The notes under the pieces were generated by a model. That model searched no databases. It saw only the letters and a list, made by a program, of their open reading frames with translations, and had not been told where the DNA came from. Both the position numbers and the translations under genes were made by a program. Below are positions 26,214-36,048 of a stretch of 64,000 nucleotides of DNA, in pieces. Where the stretch lies: positions 1 through 64,000 of the forward strand of contig JBLHWZ010000002.1 in assembly GCA_047629415.1 (NCBI GenBank), read 5' to 3'. The DNA comes from CBDUJZ01 sp047629415. Lineage in GTDB: Bacteria; Myxococcota_A; Bradymonadia; REDH01. The stretch's first letter is position 1, and each line of letters begins with the position of its first letter.

Positions 26214-27295
26214 CGAACTGGGAGGCGATTAAGATGGCCAGACCGGAGCGCGGCGTCGACGAGTACTAGCGCAGCCATGCTCTCCACGATCGGGACGGCG
26301 CGCGGGAGCACACAGGGGTCGTGACGCCCTCGCGCGGCGAACTCGACCTCCTGGCCATCTCGGGTCACGGTTCGCTGGCTCTGGAAGATGGTCGCAACAG
26401 GTTTGAAGGCCACCCGGAACTCGATGAGATCACCGGTGCTGATGCCGCCCTGAACTCCTCCTGAGAAGTTCGTCTCCGTCGCCACTTCGCCGTCTCGCAT
26501 GACGTACGGATCGTTGTGCTCACTGCCGCGCATGAGGGTGCCGGCAAAGCCGCTTCCGATCTCGAAGCCCTTCGCGGCAGGCAGGCCCACCATGGCACTC
26601 GCGAGGTCGGCTTCGAGCTTGCCGAACACAGGATCACCCAGCCCCGGAGGTACTCCGCGAATGACGCAGCGTACACAGCCACCGACCGAATCCTTGGTGC
26701 GTCGCACGTCCTGAATGTGCTTGATCATGATTTCAGCCGCGGCGGCGTCTGGACAGCGCAAGTCATTCTGGTCGACGCTCTCTCGCGTCACGGATGCAGA
26801 ATCCACTTCGCTTCCCAACGCACCGACGTCACTAACCCACGCGACGATCTCGATGCCGAGTCGGTCCAGGAGACGCTCCGCGATAGCTCCTGCTGCGCAC
26901 CGTGCTGCGGTCTCTCGTGCGCTTGCGCGTCCGCCGCCGCGCCAGTCGCGGAATCCGTACTTGGCGTCGTACGTGTAGTCGGCGTGCGAAGGCCGATAGA
27001 GGTCCTTCAGGTCGAGGTACTTTGAGGAATCAACGTCGCCGTTTGAGATGTGTAAGGCGATCGAAGTGCCGGTAGTGCGGCCCTCAAAAACGCCCGACAG
27101 GATCTTCACCTGGTCCTTCTCATTGCGAGGAGTGACCAGCTTACTTTGTCCGGGCCGACGCCGATTGAGAGTGGGCTGAATGTCCTCCTCGGACAGCTCC
27201 AAACCGGAAGGGCAGCCGTCGACGACCGCGCCGAGCGCGGGGCCATGAGACTCTCCCCAGGTGGTGACGCGAAACGCTCTTCCGAAGGTGTTCAT
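26210..27295 (-). CDS. aroC: Chorismate synthase
   Basis: 361 aa, usual length. It converts EPSP to chorismate using reduced FMN, the last shikimate-pathway step. Signatures: FRVTTWGESHGPALGAVVDG at the N-terminus, LNRRRPGQSKLVTPRNE, RPSHADYTYDAKYGFRDWRG, GGGRASARETAARCAAGA and the C-terminal RHDPCVLPRAVPIVESMAA. It begins 9 bp after the pyrC stop and overlaps the next gene by 4 bp. Pairing a pyrimidine gene with a shikimate gene has no obvious pathway logic and may reflect co-regulation of growth genes. Confidence 0.97.
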   Translation of the reverse strand: MNTFGRAFRVTTWGESHGPALGAVVDGCPSGLELSEEDIQPTLNRRRPGQSKLVTPRNEKDQVKILSGVFEGRTTGTSIALHISNGDVDSSKYLDLKDLYRPSHADYTYDAKYGFRDWRGGGRASARETAARCAAGAIAERLLDRLGIEIVAWVSDVGALGSEVDSASVTRESVDQNDLRCPDAAAAEIMIKHIQDVRRTKDSVGGCVRCVIRGVPPGLGDPVFGKLEADLASAMVGLPAAKGFEIGSGFAGTLMRGSEHNDPYVMRDGEVATETNFSGGVQGGISTGDLIEFRVAFKPVATIFQSQRTVTRDGQEVEFAARGRHDPCVLPRAVPIVESMAALVLVDAALRSGHLNRLPVR

Positions 27296-27304
27296 ATCTT
27301 CCCC

Positions 27305-28636
27305 CTACGCCTGAGTTGCCCAGTATCCACCGCGAGCATGGTCATAGAGAATCTCCGACCCACGCTTCGAGTCGTCGACAACGCCATCGCGAAACACGGT
27401 GTTGCCCATGCAAATGGTACGCACAGCCCAGCCCGTGAGAGTCGTACCGTCCCAAGGACTCCATTTACACTTCGTCTCTTGCTCGGCGTTGCGAATCGTC
27501 TGGGTCTTATTGAGGTCGACGAGGACAAGATCCGCGTCGTATCCAACCTCGATCCGGCCCTTGTTCACGATATCCCAAACCCGCGCCGGCGCGTCGCACA
27601 TCCAGTTAACGACATTGCGCAGCGTGCACTTTCCCTCGTGGACCTGGTTCAGCATGAGGGCCAGGGAGTTCTCAACCGCAGGAACGCCGGACGGGGAGGC
27701 AGGATATTCCTTGCTCTTCTCTTCCAACGTATGCGGTGCGTGGTCTGTCGCGACTACCTGGATCCGATTGTCTAAAAGAGCCTGCCAGAGCCGCTCGCGA
27801 TCCTCCGGGTGTTTCAGCGACGGGTTCATCTGCACGAGTGTGCCGAGGGTGTCGTAGTCACGCACGTCGAAGAAGAGGTGGTGCGGACAAGCTTCGGCAG
27901 TGATCAGACCACGGTGGTCGGCGAAAAGGTCTGTCTCATCGCCCGTCGACGTGTGCAGCACGTGGAAGCGATGATTGTGTCTGAACGCGAGGTCAATGGC
28001 GCGCTTCGTCGCGATAACGGCGGCCTCGACATTGCGGATCCTGGAGTGATCCCGGATCGACGTAATCTCACCGAGCGCCGCAGTGTTCTTGCGGATGGTG
28101 GTCTCGTCTTCGCAGTGCGCGGTGATCGGGAGCGTGGTGTTTGCGAAGATATCTTCGAGCGCTTCTTGCTCGTCGACGAGCAGATCTCCGGTCGAGGATC
28201 CGATGAAGATCTTGATGCCCGGAGTCCGGTGGGCCAGCGCCAGCTCAGCGGTGTTGTGCGAGGTCGCGCCGATATAGAAGCCGTAGTTGACGAGCGATTT
28301 CTCGGCCCCGAGCGCGAGTTTCGCGACTAGCTCCGCCTGAGAGATCGTGCTCGGCCTCGTGTTCGGCATCTCCAAGAACGAGGTAACCCCTCCCTTCGCA
28401 CACGCCCGAGAGGCCGTGTAGAGGTCCTCCTTGTAGGTCACTCCAGGGTCCCGGAAGTGAACTTGATCGTCGATGACGCCCGGCAGCAAGTGCAGCCCGG
28501 TCGCGTCGATCACATCGTCGGCGGAGACCGTTGCTGCGGGGTCGATCGCGGCGATCCTAGCCCCGTCGATGAGGACATCGACCTTCGCGATTTCGTTGGG
28601 GAGAACGACGGTGGCATTCTTAATAAGAGTCTTCAC
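27305..28636 (-). CDS. pyrC: Dihydroorotase (type with DDQVHF metal motif)
   Basis: 443 aa from GTG 28636, chosen because the amidohydrolase N-terminal strand (VKTLIKNATVVLPNEI) begins here. The frame runs to 28870 but the extra residues are unlike the family. It forms dihydroorotate from carbamoyl-aspartate. Metal-site motifs: VIDDQVHFRDPGVTYKED, GIKIFIGSSTG (candidate carbamylated Lys), ITAHCEDE, HVLHTSTGDE and VATDHAPHT. The first His of the usual H-x-H is Gln here (DDQVHF). I recall the same replacement in Bacteroidetes-type dihydroorotases, so it is probably a subfamily feature rather than a defect. First gene of the pyrC-aroC operon. Confidence 0.9.
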   Translation of the reverse strand: MKTLIKNATVVLPNEIAKVDVLIDGARIAAIDPAATVSADDVIDATGLHLLPGVIDDQVHFRDPGVTYKEDLYTASRACAKGGVTSFLEMPNTRPSTISQAELVAKLALGAEKSLVNYGFYIGATSHNTAELALAHRTPGIKIFIGSSTGDLLVDEQEALEDIFANTTLPITAHCEDETTIRKNTAALGEITSIRDHSRIRNVEAAVIATKRAIDLAFRHNHRFHVLHTSTGDETDLFADHRGLITAEACPHHLFFDVRDYDTLGTLVQMNPSLKHPEDRERLWQALLDNRIQVVATDHAPHTLEEKSKEYPASPSGVPAVENSLALMLNQVHEGKCTLRNVVNWMCDAPARVWDIVNKGRIEVGYDADLVLVDLNKTQTIRNAEQETKCKWSPWDGTTLTGWAVRTICMGNTVFRDGVVDDSKRGSEILYDHARGGYWATQA

Positions 28637-28915
28637 TTCTGGGCTCAGCAGGCGTGTTCGGGGAAGAATGGTCGGGGTGTAATCGAACGGGCGAGCGAGG
28701 GGTAGGTTCGGGCAAGGCGGAGGGTAGGATGCCTGAACACACGCACACCCAAACACCGCGTAAACACTAGAGATTTTGCTGAAAAACTGGTCGGCACGGC
28801 TCTCAAGGGGTAATCTTCGTCTCAACCCCATGGACTGAGCGCTCGGCTCGCTCGGCAACTGCTTGATCACGCTTAGTTTACGGGCGTTTATCGAGCGAAG
28901 ACCCCGACGATCTGT

Positions 28916-31597
28916 ATGGCTATGAAATCGAACGAGTCAGTTGAAGGACTCCTGGAAAGCGGTCTGAATGCGCTGGACGCAGGCAATTTCGACGATGCGC
29001 TCTCCCAGTGGAACTTGGCCCTGAATCAGGAACCAGGAAACGCACGAGCTGCTCGCCTCGTCGCAGACCTCGAGCAGCTGATCAGCGACAACCGAAGAGG
29101 GACGATGACGATCCCTTCAGGCGAATTCGTTGTGGTGGTCGAGGATGACGATATCGAGCTGGAGTTGGAGGCACCGGAGCGCAAGGCCATGACCCAGGTG
29201 TTCCTCGACAAGCAAGCGGCAGACCTCGCGGAGCTTTCGGCAGAGAACGAAGCGCTTGATGGGCAGGTCAGCGCCGCCAACGCGATAGCGCTGGAAGCTC
29301 GGAAATCGGCGGTCGCAGCTGAAGGGCTGCTTGCCGAACTCAAAGCCGGCCAGATCGCCGACGCAGAAGCTCGAGCTGCTCTGGACGTGGAGAATCGCGA
29401 TCACATGCGGTTCCGACGCCTCCAGCGGCAGCAGGTCGCCGACCTTGAGCTCCGCATGGCGGAGCGACAGGCCCACGAGAAGACCGTTTTGGCGGAGATC
29501 GACCAACGGGCAGCCGAGCGCGACGCGTTGAAGGCCGAATTGGAGGCCGGGGCTGCTGCGCTCAAGGAAGCGAATGACGCCACTTCAGCGGCTGTAGCGG
29601 AACGCGACGCCCAGAAGATCGAGCTGGAGGCCGCGGCTTTGCTCACCGCGGAGCGAGACAGCATCACGGGTGAACTCGAGGCACTGATCGTCGCCGATGC
29701 CGAGAAGGCCGCCACCATAACGACCCTAAACGAGTCACTCAAAGCGACCTCTGAAGAGATCGAGAGCATCAAGGCTGAACTCGACGAGATGCGGAATGCG
29801 CTCACTTCGGAGAGAGCAGGCGGCGACGAAGTTCGCGAGGCGCTTGCCAGCGTCCGCGAAGAGGCCGCCACGGTTGCCGCGACCCTCGCTGAGGCCCAGA
29901 CCACCGTAAGGAGCGCCGAAACCACCATTCACGAGCTCGAGGCTGACAAGGCTGCGGTCGAAGCCGAGCGCGCTGAACTTGAGAAGGGCAAAGCAGCGAC
30001 CGACGAAGCGCTCGAATTGGCAGCTATCGATGCAAAAATTAGTGCCGACGGAGTGACCCGCCTCGCGGCGGAGCTCGCCAAGGCTGCGGCTGAAGCCGAG
30101 GAAAAGATCACTGTCGCGGCGAGCGCGCTGGAGGAGTCGCAGACGGCCCGATCGGCAATGCGGACCGAGATGGCAACCATCGTCCAGGACCTAGAGAAGG
30201 CGAAGACGCAGGCCAAGCAGCTGCGGGTCGAAGCCGAGGCGCAGCAAGCTGACCTAGCTACCAGCGGCAAACAGACAGGCGAGGCTCTCGCCGCTGCAGA
30301 AGCGAAAGCTGTCGCTAGCGAGGCGGAAGCTGCAGAGCTGGCCGGAAAGATTGACGCAGCCGAGAAAGCTGCGGAAGACGCGAAGACCAAGGTCGCCGAG
30401 CTGGAGGTGTCTCTCGCCGAAGAGAAGAAGACCCGTGAGCACAGCGCGGCGAATACCGCCGCTCAAGCGGCGACGAAGATTTCCGCGGCCCACAAGGCGG
30501 TCAGCGCCGCCGAGGCGGCCGCCTTCAGTCAGGCTGCAGAAATCTCGCGCCTCGGGGCGGCTCTTGAAGCGGCGAAGGCCGCAGCACCCGAAGAGTCTGC
30601 TGCACAAGCGGTGGCCGAGGCGACGCAGAACGCGACGTTACTTTCGGGACAGGTCTCGACCCTGAAAGAGCGTGTCGCCCAGCTGGAGAACACGCTGGCC
30701 GATACCGAGTCGAACTCGGAGCTTGGGCAACGCCTCAAGGAACAAGATGACGCTCTGGTTGGCTTCAACGCGCAAATGATGGCGAGGGACGCGAGCATCG
30801 CCGAGTTACAGGCACAGCTTGAGACCCGCCAAGAGGCCCACGCGGCGCAGACGAACGCGACCAGTGTCCGGGCCGCCGAGCGCGACGCTCAGGTCACCGA
30901 GCTCGAAGGACAGCTGCACGAGATTCGCGTGGCGATCGCCGGCAAGGACATTCAACTCCAAGAGCTTGAGGGCCAAGTCCGACTCGCATCGCGCACCCAA
31001 GAGACGCCGTCACTTCAGGCCGAGGTCGACCGGTTGAACGTCGCTCTCAGCGCCTCCGAAGGCCGTGCCAGAAGCGCCGACGAATACGTTGAAGAGATGG
31101 AGGCGCAGGTCGAGAAACTCAAGGCCTCGCCGATCGATATGTATATCTCAGGCTCCTACTTGGGTGCCAGTGAGCGCTCGCTGACTCCCAGCGAGAACGT
31201 GTCGATTAGTGGACAGTTTGCAGCCGCCGAAGCCGAAACCAAATCCACAGGGCCGCCGCCGATTCCGCAAGGCGCACTCGGAAGCCAAAGCGGATCCACA
31301 GTTAGCACCGATACCCCGATCGATTCGTCGGCTGTCACGCGCCTCCGCGATGAGTCACTCAGCGCAGCGGAGCGGCTGAGCTGGCTCATCGATGAGCAGC
31401 CGTATCTCGCCAAGGACTCGACGTCGTCAAGGCAGACGCTGAGCGCACAAGCCGCCTTCGTCCTCCAGATGATCGACGGGGTCGTCTCGTTCGCGGACCT
31501 CATCGATATCGTCGGACTACCAGCAGACGAGACCTATGCGATCCTGCTGGATCTCTGGGAGCGCGGAGTCATCACTTCGCCCTCACTTGAACCCTGA
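28916..31597 (+). CDS. Long coiled-coil protein with TPR-like N-terminus and winged-helix-like C-terminus
   Basis: 893 aa, no signal peptide. Residues ~7-45 form a TPR-like pair (GLNALDAGNFDDALSQWNLA). From ~85 to ~745 the sequence is an almost uninterrupted Ala/Glu/Lys/Leu heptad coiled coil. A Ser/Pro-rich linker follows, then a C-terminal domain of ~90 residues (SAQAAFVLQMIDGVVSFADL, LLDLWERGVI) resembling the helical 'DG.sl.dl' domain at the end of many myxobacterial regulatory proteins. The layout resembles scaffolding proteins such as FrzS/AglZ, but no receiver domain is present. It is followed 17 bp later by the membrane/spermidine-synthase-like gene. Function unknown. Confidence 0.78.
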   Translation: MAMKSNESVEGLLESGLNALDAGNFDDALSQWNLALNQEPGNARAARLVADLEQLISDNRRGTMTIPSGEFVVVVEDDDIELELEAPERKAMTQVFLDKQAADLAELSAENEALDGQVSAANAIALEARKSAVAAEGLLAELKAGQIADAEARAALDVENRDHMRFRRLQRQQVADLELRMAERQAHEKTVLAEIDQRAAERDALKAELEAGAAALKEANDATSAAVAERDAQKIELEAAALLTAERDSITGELEALIVADAEKAATITTLNESLKATSEEIESIKAELDEMRNALTSERAGGDEVREALASVREEAATVAATLAEAQTTVRSAETTIHELEADKAAVEAERAELEKGKAATDEALELAAIDAKISADGVTRLAAELAKAAAEAEEKITVAASALEESQTARSAMRTEMATIVQDLEKAKTQAKQLRVEAEAQQADLATSGKQTGEALAAAEAKAVASEAEAAELAGKIDAAEKAAEDAKTKVAELEVSLAEEKKTREHSAANTAAQAATKISAAHKAVSAAEAAAFSQAAEISRLGAALEAAKAAAPEESAAQAVAEATQNATLLSGQVSTLKERVAQLENTLADTESNSELGQRLKEQDDALVGFNAQMMARDASIAELQAQLETRQEAHAAQTNATSVRAAERDAQVTELEGQLHEIRVAIAGKDIQLQELEGQVRLASRTQETPSLQAEVDRLNVALSASEGRARSADEYVEEMEAQVEKLKASPIDMYISGSYLGASERSLTPSENVSISGQFAAAEAETKSTGPPPIPQGALGSQSGSTVSTDTPIDSSAVTRLRDESLSAAERLSWLIDEQPYLAKDSTSSRQTLSAQAAFVLQMIDGVVSFADLIDIVGLPADETYAILLDLWERGVITSPSLEP

Positions 31598-31614
31598 GCG
31601 GCGAGCAGTGAGCG

Positions 31615-34542
31615 GTGAGCGGTGATACCGAGCCTCTAGAAGAGGCCCACAAGACATCTGTCGGCCTCCTGCTGATCATCGCGATTTGCATGGTCCTCAG
31701 CGGCGCTGCGGGCCTGGTCTATGAGGTCGCATGGGCCCGTATGCTCGGCGTGTTCCTCGGAGCGACAGCGCACGCACATGCCGTCGTGCTTTCGGGCTTC
31801 CTCGGAGGACTCGCGCTCGGCAACTGGGTCCTCGGCAAGCTCGTCGATCGCAAGCCTAGTCGGGCTCTCCTGCTCTATGCGGTCCTCGAGCTCATCATCG
31901 GAGTCTACGGGCTCCTCTCCCCAGTGATTCAGGCAGGGTTCGCCAACGCCTATGCAAGCATCGCCGGCGGCGCCGATCCCGGCCCAAGCCTCCTCGCGCT
32001 GAAACTCGGGGTGGCCTTCACCTTCGTCCTGACGCCTACGATGGCGATGGGTGGCACGCTGCCCGCCCTCACCCGATTCCTCGTCAGTGAAATTGACGAG
32101 GTCGGCACGACCGTTTCCAGGCTCTACCTCCTCAACACGCTTGGGGCTGCAGTGGGCTGTTTTCTGGGCGGCGCAATCCTGATCCCGCGACTTGGAACCG
32201 GCGGCTCCGTCGCGCTCGCAGGTGTTGCCAATCTGTTAATCGCAGCGGTGGCAGCGGTGCTCTATGTTCGGACGCGGGCCCCTGAGTTGGACGAACACGA
32301 TGGCTCTTCCGGCGGAGCACCTGGACCCAGACGAATCCTCTTCGCAGCCTTTGCGATGGGCATCGCAACGCTCACTCTTGAGGTCACCTGGACCCGCATC
32401 TTCTCGATGGTCTTTGGCTCGTCGTCGCAGGCGTTCACGCTGATGCTCACGGCCTTCATTGGGGGTATCGCTGTCGGAAGCGCCTTCACGCCGACCCTGC
32501 TGCGGCGGTTCCGCGGTCGCGAGCTGAAGCTGCTCGCGCTGCTCCTGCTCTGCGCCGCTTCGGTGCTCGCGCTGCAGATGCCTTGGTACGAACACCTCCC
32601 CTACTGGCAGTTCAAAATCGCGCACGTGTTGGAGCGGCGACCTCATGTCTACCCGCTCTATCTCTTCGCCCAGGCAACGCTCGCGTTCTCGTGGATGCTC
32701 CCTCTGACCATCGTCACGGGTGCGGTGCTGCCCGTTGCAGCTCATGTTTATACCCAACGTGTCGACAACGCCGGAGCGAGCGTGGGGCTGCTCTTCACGT
32801 TCAACACGATGGGCAACGTGCTGGGACCCGTCATCGCGACGTTCCTGCTCTTCCCGTTGCTCGGACTGCAAGGGACCCTCGTGGTCGGAATCGCCGGACT
32901 CGGAGTAGCCGCCTTTCTGATCGGCAGCATGACGGGCTGGTCGAAGAAGATCATCATCGCCGGAGCAATCGTGACCGTCGTCGGTGTGCTACCGGCGCAG
33001 TGGGAGCCGTCTGTCATGCAGGCCGGTGGTTTCCGCCGCTGGACACTCCCGCATGGCGCCACCTTTGCCGAGTTCAGGGAGTCGCGATTGAACTCGAGCA
33101 CTCTCTTCGAGCACGACAGTGCGACAGATAGCGTCGTCGTCTTCCAGAATCGGGAGGGGCTGCGCTTTATGAAGGTCAACGGGAAGACCGACGCCAGCGA
33201 CGCCGAAGACCTCCCGACGCAGCGTATGGTCGCCCACCTACCACTGATGCTCCATCGCGCATGGACCAATGCGACCGAGCGCGACGTCTACGTCGTAGGC
33301 GTTGGCTCCGGAGTCACCGTCGGCAGCGCCTCGATCCACGATGGAGTCTCCGTGACCGCGGTCGAGATCAGCCCAGGCGTGCTCCAAGCCAGCCGACTCT
33401 TCGACCACGTGAACCGTAACGTTCATGAGTTGCCTAACGTGACGATTCACCAGGGCGACGCGCGCGAGTTTCTTGAGCGCAGCGACGTTGATTGGGACGT
33501 AGTTATCAACCAACCATCGAACCCATGGATCGCCGGAAACGCAGCGCTCTTCTCGCAGCAGTTCTACTTGGCCGCACGCGAGCAGCTCGCCGAAGATGGC
33601 GTCTTCGCGCAGTGGATGCACGTTTACGCGATGGACGACGAGACGGTGTCCATCGTGATGAACACCTTCGCCAGCGTGTTCCCCCATGTGACCGTCTGGT
33701 GGCCCCAGGGAGTCGACCTGATTCTCATCGGCTCGCTCGCACCGCTCGAGCCAAACCTAGACGTGCTCGCGGAGCAGCTCGCCAACTCGGACCTCGCTGA
33801 GGAGATGGCGGGCTACGATCGGGAGGGTCTACGAGTCACCACAGTGGACCGCTTCCTCGCTCTCCAGATTCAGTCTGACGCTGGTTTTCACGAGGCCTTC
33901 AGCGCCGCCCCCCCCTTCACTACCGACCTGCAGCCGACCCTGGAGTTTCGGGCGCCTGTCGCACAGTTTGTCGGAGCTCGCGCCGAGCTCTTCGTCGAGA
34001 TCGACGAGCGACTCCAGGCCGGCGGAGACAACTATCTCTACTGGTCAACGCTCGGCTACGACCTCGACCTAGCCGACTTGGTCGGCTTCTTCGCGACCCG
34101 CGACACGCCATTCTCCGAGTTCTTAGCAGGCTCGCTGCAACACGCGGTCACCGGCGACGCGATCACGCCACGCGAGTTCGAACTCTTGGCCACCCGCGGA
34201 ACCGGTCTGCCCGTCCTCCTCGATGACTGGGCAACCGCACTCGCGATCCGAAAGGACGTCGAAATCAGCGACTGTTCGGCGCTCATGGAGATGGCGCAGA
34301 GCGTGCTGCCTGTAAGAGCAACCGCTCTGCACCGCCCAGTGATGCAACCGTTCGACGACGTCGTCCAACACTGCGTTGAGGCGCACCCAGCCGCCGCGAG
34401 TTTCCTCAGCGCGATGCGGGCCGAGCTACACTTCGCGTGCGGTTACGAAGCAGAAGCCCGCGCGATGGCCGAGGCGGTGCTTGCCCACCCTGTGCCGCAG
34501 CTGGTGCATGACTCCATGACCGACTTGTTAGCCGGCCAGTAG
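31615..34542 (+). CDS. Membrane protein fused to a spermidine synthase-like domain
   Basis: 975 aa. The N-terminal ~420 residues contain about ten or more hydrophobic helices, with conserved SGAAGLVYEVAWARMLGVFL at helix 1 and PTMAMGGTLPALTRFL, typical of 'fused MFS/spermidine synthase' proteins. Residues ~555-710 are the synthase-like Rossmann domain: VYVVGVGSGVTVGSASIH, VTAVEISPGVLQAS, DWDVVINQPSNPWIAG. A further ~265 residues follow with no clear domain. The GTG start lies in a short GTGAGCG repeat with three GTGs 7 bp apart; only 31615 is in frame. These proteins are widespread in Myxococcota and Planctomycetes, with unknown substrate. Confidence 0.83.
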   Translation: MSGDTEPLEEAHKTSVGLLLIIAICMVLSGAAGLVYEVAWARMLGVFLGATAHAHAVVLSGFLGGLALGNWVLGKLVDRKPSRALLLYAVLELIIGVYGLLSPVIQAGFANAYASIAGGADPGPSLLALKLGVAFTFVLTPTMAMGGTLPALTRFLVSEIDEVGTTVSRLYLLNTLGAAVGCFLGGAILIPRLGTGGSVALAGVANLLIAAVAAVLYVRTRAPELDEHDGSSGGAPGPRRILFAAFAMGIATLTLEVTWTRIFSMVFGSSSQAFTLMLTAFIGGIAVGSAFTPTLLRRFRGRELKLLALLLLCAASVLALQMPWYEHLPYWQFKIAHVLERRPHVYPLYLFAQATLAFSWMLPLTIVTGAVLPVAAHVYTQRVDNAGASVGLLFTFNTMGNVLGPVIATFLLFPLLGLQGTLVVGIAGLGVAAFLIGSMTGWSKKIIIAGAIVTVVGVLPAQWEPSVMQAGGFRRWTLPHGATFAEFRESRLNSSTLFEHDSATDSVVVFQNREGLRFMKVNGKTDASDAEDLPTQRMVAHLPLMLHRAWTNATERDVYVVGVGSGVTVGSASIHDGVSVTAVEISPGVLQASRLFDHVNRNVHELPNVTIHQGDAREFLERSDVDWDVVINQPSNPWIAGNAALFSQQFYLAAREQLAEDGVFAQWMHVYAMDDETVSIVMNTFASVFPHVTVWWPQGVDLILIGSLAPLEPNLDVLAEQLANSDLAEEMAGYDREGLRVTTVDRFLALQIQSDAGFHEAFSAAPPFTTDLQPTLEFRAPVAQFVGARAELFVEIDERLQAGGDNYLYWSTLGYDLDLADLVGFFATRDTPFSEFLAGSLQHAVTGDAITPREFELLATRGTGLPVLLDDWATALAIRKDVEISDCSALMEMAQSVLPVRATALHRPVMQPFDDVVQHCVEAHPAAASFLSAMRAELHFACGYEAEARAMAEAVLAHPVPQLVHDSMTDLLAGQ

Positions 34543-34668
34543 CGGCAGGAACTCCGACGGCCAGGCCGCGCGATGCGACGCTGAAGAACATGCCCCAAGA
34601 AGAGCCGGGGCGACCCCGCCAGACATCACGCGGCGATGGCTTGCCAGCACCGCAGAGCGGCACGGCGT

Positions 34669-36048
34669 CTAAAACTGCAGGACCATCGTTGCAGATCCCC
34701 AGCCAGGCACGACGTTCCAGACCACCGCGTCGGCGCGGCGGCGGGAGCGGCGTTCTTTGACGAAGAGCACGGTGGCGCCTGTGAGCAAGGACGTAGCGCC
34801 TATCGAGTAGAGCACCAAGACAGGAAGCTGTGAGCGCGAGACCCGTTCGCTGAGGTCGAAGATCTCCTGGTCATGCTCGCACAACGTCGTACCAACACAG
34901 TCCCCCTGCAGGGACCGCCGCTCTGATTCGGGGCCGAGCATCACCGCCATGTCCCAGGCGATTCCTGCGGCCAGCACGGTCCCTCCAGCGAGGGAGAGGC
35001 CTACTCCAGCTGCGCGTACTCGGTCTCGGGGCGGCCGACAGTCCTCTTGGAAGTGCGTGAGCGCGGAGCGGTAAACTTGATCAGGCGTGGGCCCATGAAC
35101 GCGCTCGATGCGCTCCACTGTACCAATTACTGCTCGGCCAGCTTCGCAGTGTTGCGCGTCCGAGCTCGCTGTTACGGCGATCGTCGCGGTCTCGAAGAGC
35201 TCAGTGGTTGCGGTGTCGACGTCGGTGAAACCTTCGTCGAGGCCTACGAGAACCAAGGTTGTCAGAGCATCTGCGGCCTCGATCACCTGCAACGCCTGGG
35301 CGTTGGAGTCGCCGCCCTCTGTGCGCCAGCTCAAACGTGATTCTGCGAATCGTGACCGCGCCGACTGGACTTGTGCTGTCCAGCGCTCGACTGCGCAGCG
35401 ATGGGCGATCTGCGTTGCGCCTGGGGGCACGCGTTGGAGAGAGCGAAGCCAATCGCTGAGCACTTCACATTCGCCAGCTGAAGCCCACTCATCTGCGGCC
35501 ACTTCGATCGCCGGGCCAACATCGGGCGCTGATGTTGAGGCGACGACGCCAGCGGCCTGTCCATCCAGGACGTGTTGCACGAGTTGGTGCGCCGCGCCGC
35601 GCTCGCCTCGACGGGCTGCGAGTTCGTTGTACCGAGAACTCCAAACCTGATCGCGACACGTTTCTACCGACGCAGCTGCGAGCGCGTAATACTCGGTCGA
35701 CAGCAGGCCGTCGGACTCTGTATCTGCCTCATCGCAACGAGACAGGCCGCTCAGGATCTGAACGATGTGTTGCGTAAGGATGAAGCGGTCGTCGCGGACA
35801 GAGGTAGCAACGTCGGGCTCGAGCTCAGAGTCTAGCAACCAGTTCGTCAGGAACTCTCTGAATTCGAGCGCCCGGGCGAGGAGCTCGCCATGCACCGGGT
35901 CCGACTCCGCACCAGCATCCGCAGCGGCATGGCTTGCCTGAGCATAGCGCTCTGCGAACGCGGCGTAGTCAGCTAATCCGTCGTCTTGAGCACTCACGCA
36001 GGGAGCGTAAGCCAAGAGTAGAAGTAGAATGATGGAGAAGTATTTCAC
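34669..36048 (-). CDS. Exported hypothetical protein with two C-terminal membrane helices, coupled to a Ser/Thr kinase
   Basis: 459 aa from GTG 36048, whose GTGA overlaps the kinase stop. It opens with a clean signal peptide (KYFSIILLLLLAYAPCVSAQ), which settles the start against a frame running 94 codons upstream inside the kinase gene. The bulk is helical with scattered Cys (SRCDEADTES, ETCRDQVWSS, GECEVLSDWL). Near the C-terminus two hydrophobic helices (GLSLAGGTVLAAGIAWDMAV and VLVLYSIGATSLLTGATVLF) flank a Cys-containing loop. No family recognised. Position at the end of an FHA-kinase operon suggests an envelope sensor or output of that pathway. Confidence 0.75.
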   Translation of the reverse strand: MKYFSIILLLLLAYAPCVSAQDDGLADYAAFAERYAQASHAAADAGAESDPVHGELLARALEFREFLTNWLLDSELEPDVATSVRDDRFILTQHIVQILSGLSRCDEADTESDGLLSTEYYALAAASVETCRDQVWSSRYNELAARRGERGAAHQLVQHVLDGQAAGVVASTSAPDVGPAIEVAADEWASAGECEVLSDWLRSLQRVPPGATQIAHRCAVERWTAQVQSARSRFAESRLSWRTEGGDSNAQALQVIEAADALTTLVLVGLDEGFTDVDTATTELFETATIAVTASSDAQHCEAGRAVIGTVERIERVHGPTPDQVYRSALTHFQEDCRPPRDRVRAAGVGLSLAGGTVLAAGIAWDMAVMLGPESERRSLQGDCVGTTLCEHDQEIFDLSERVSRSQLPVLVLYSIGATSLLTGATVLFVKERRSRRRADAVVWNVVPGWGSATMVLQF

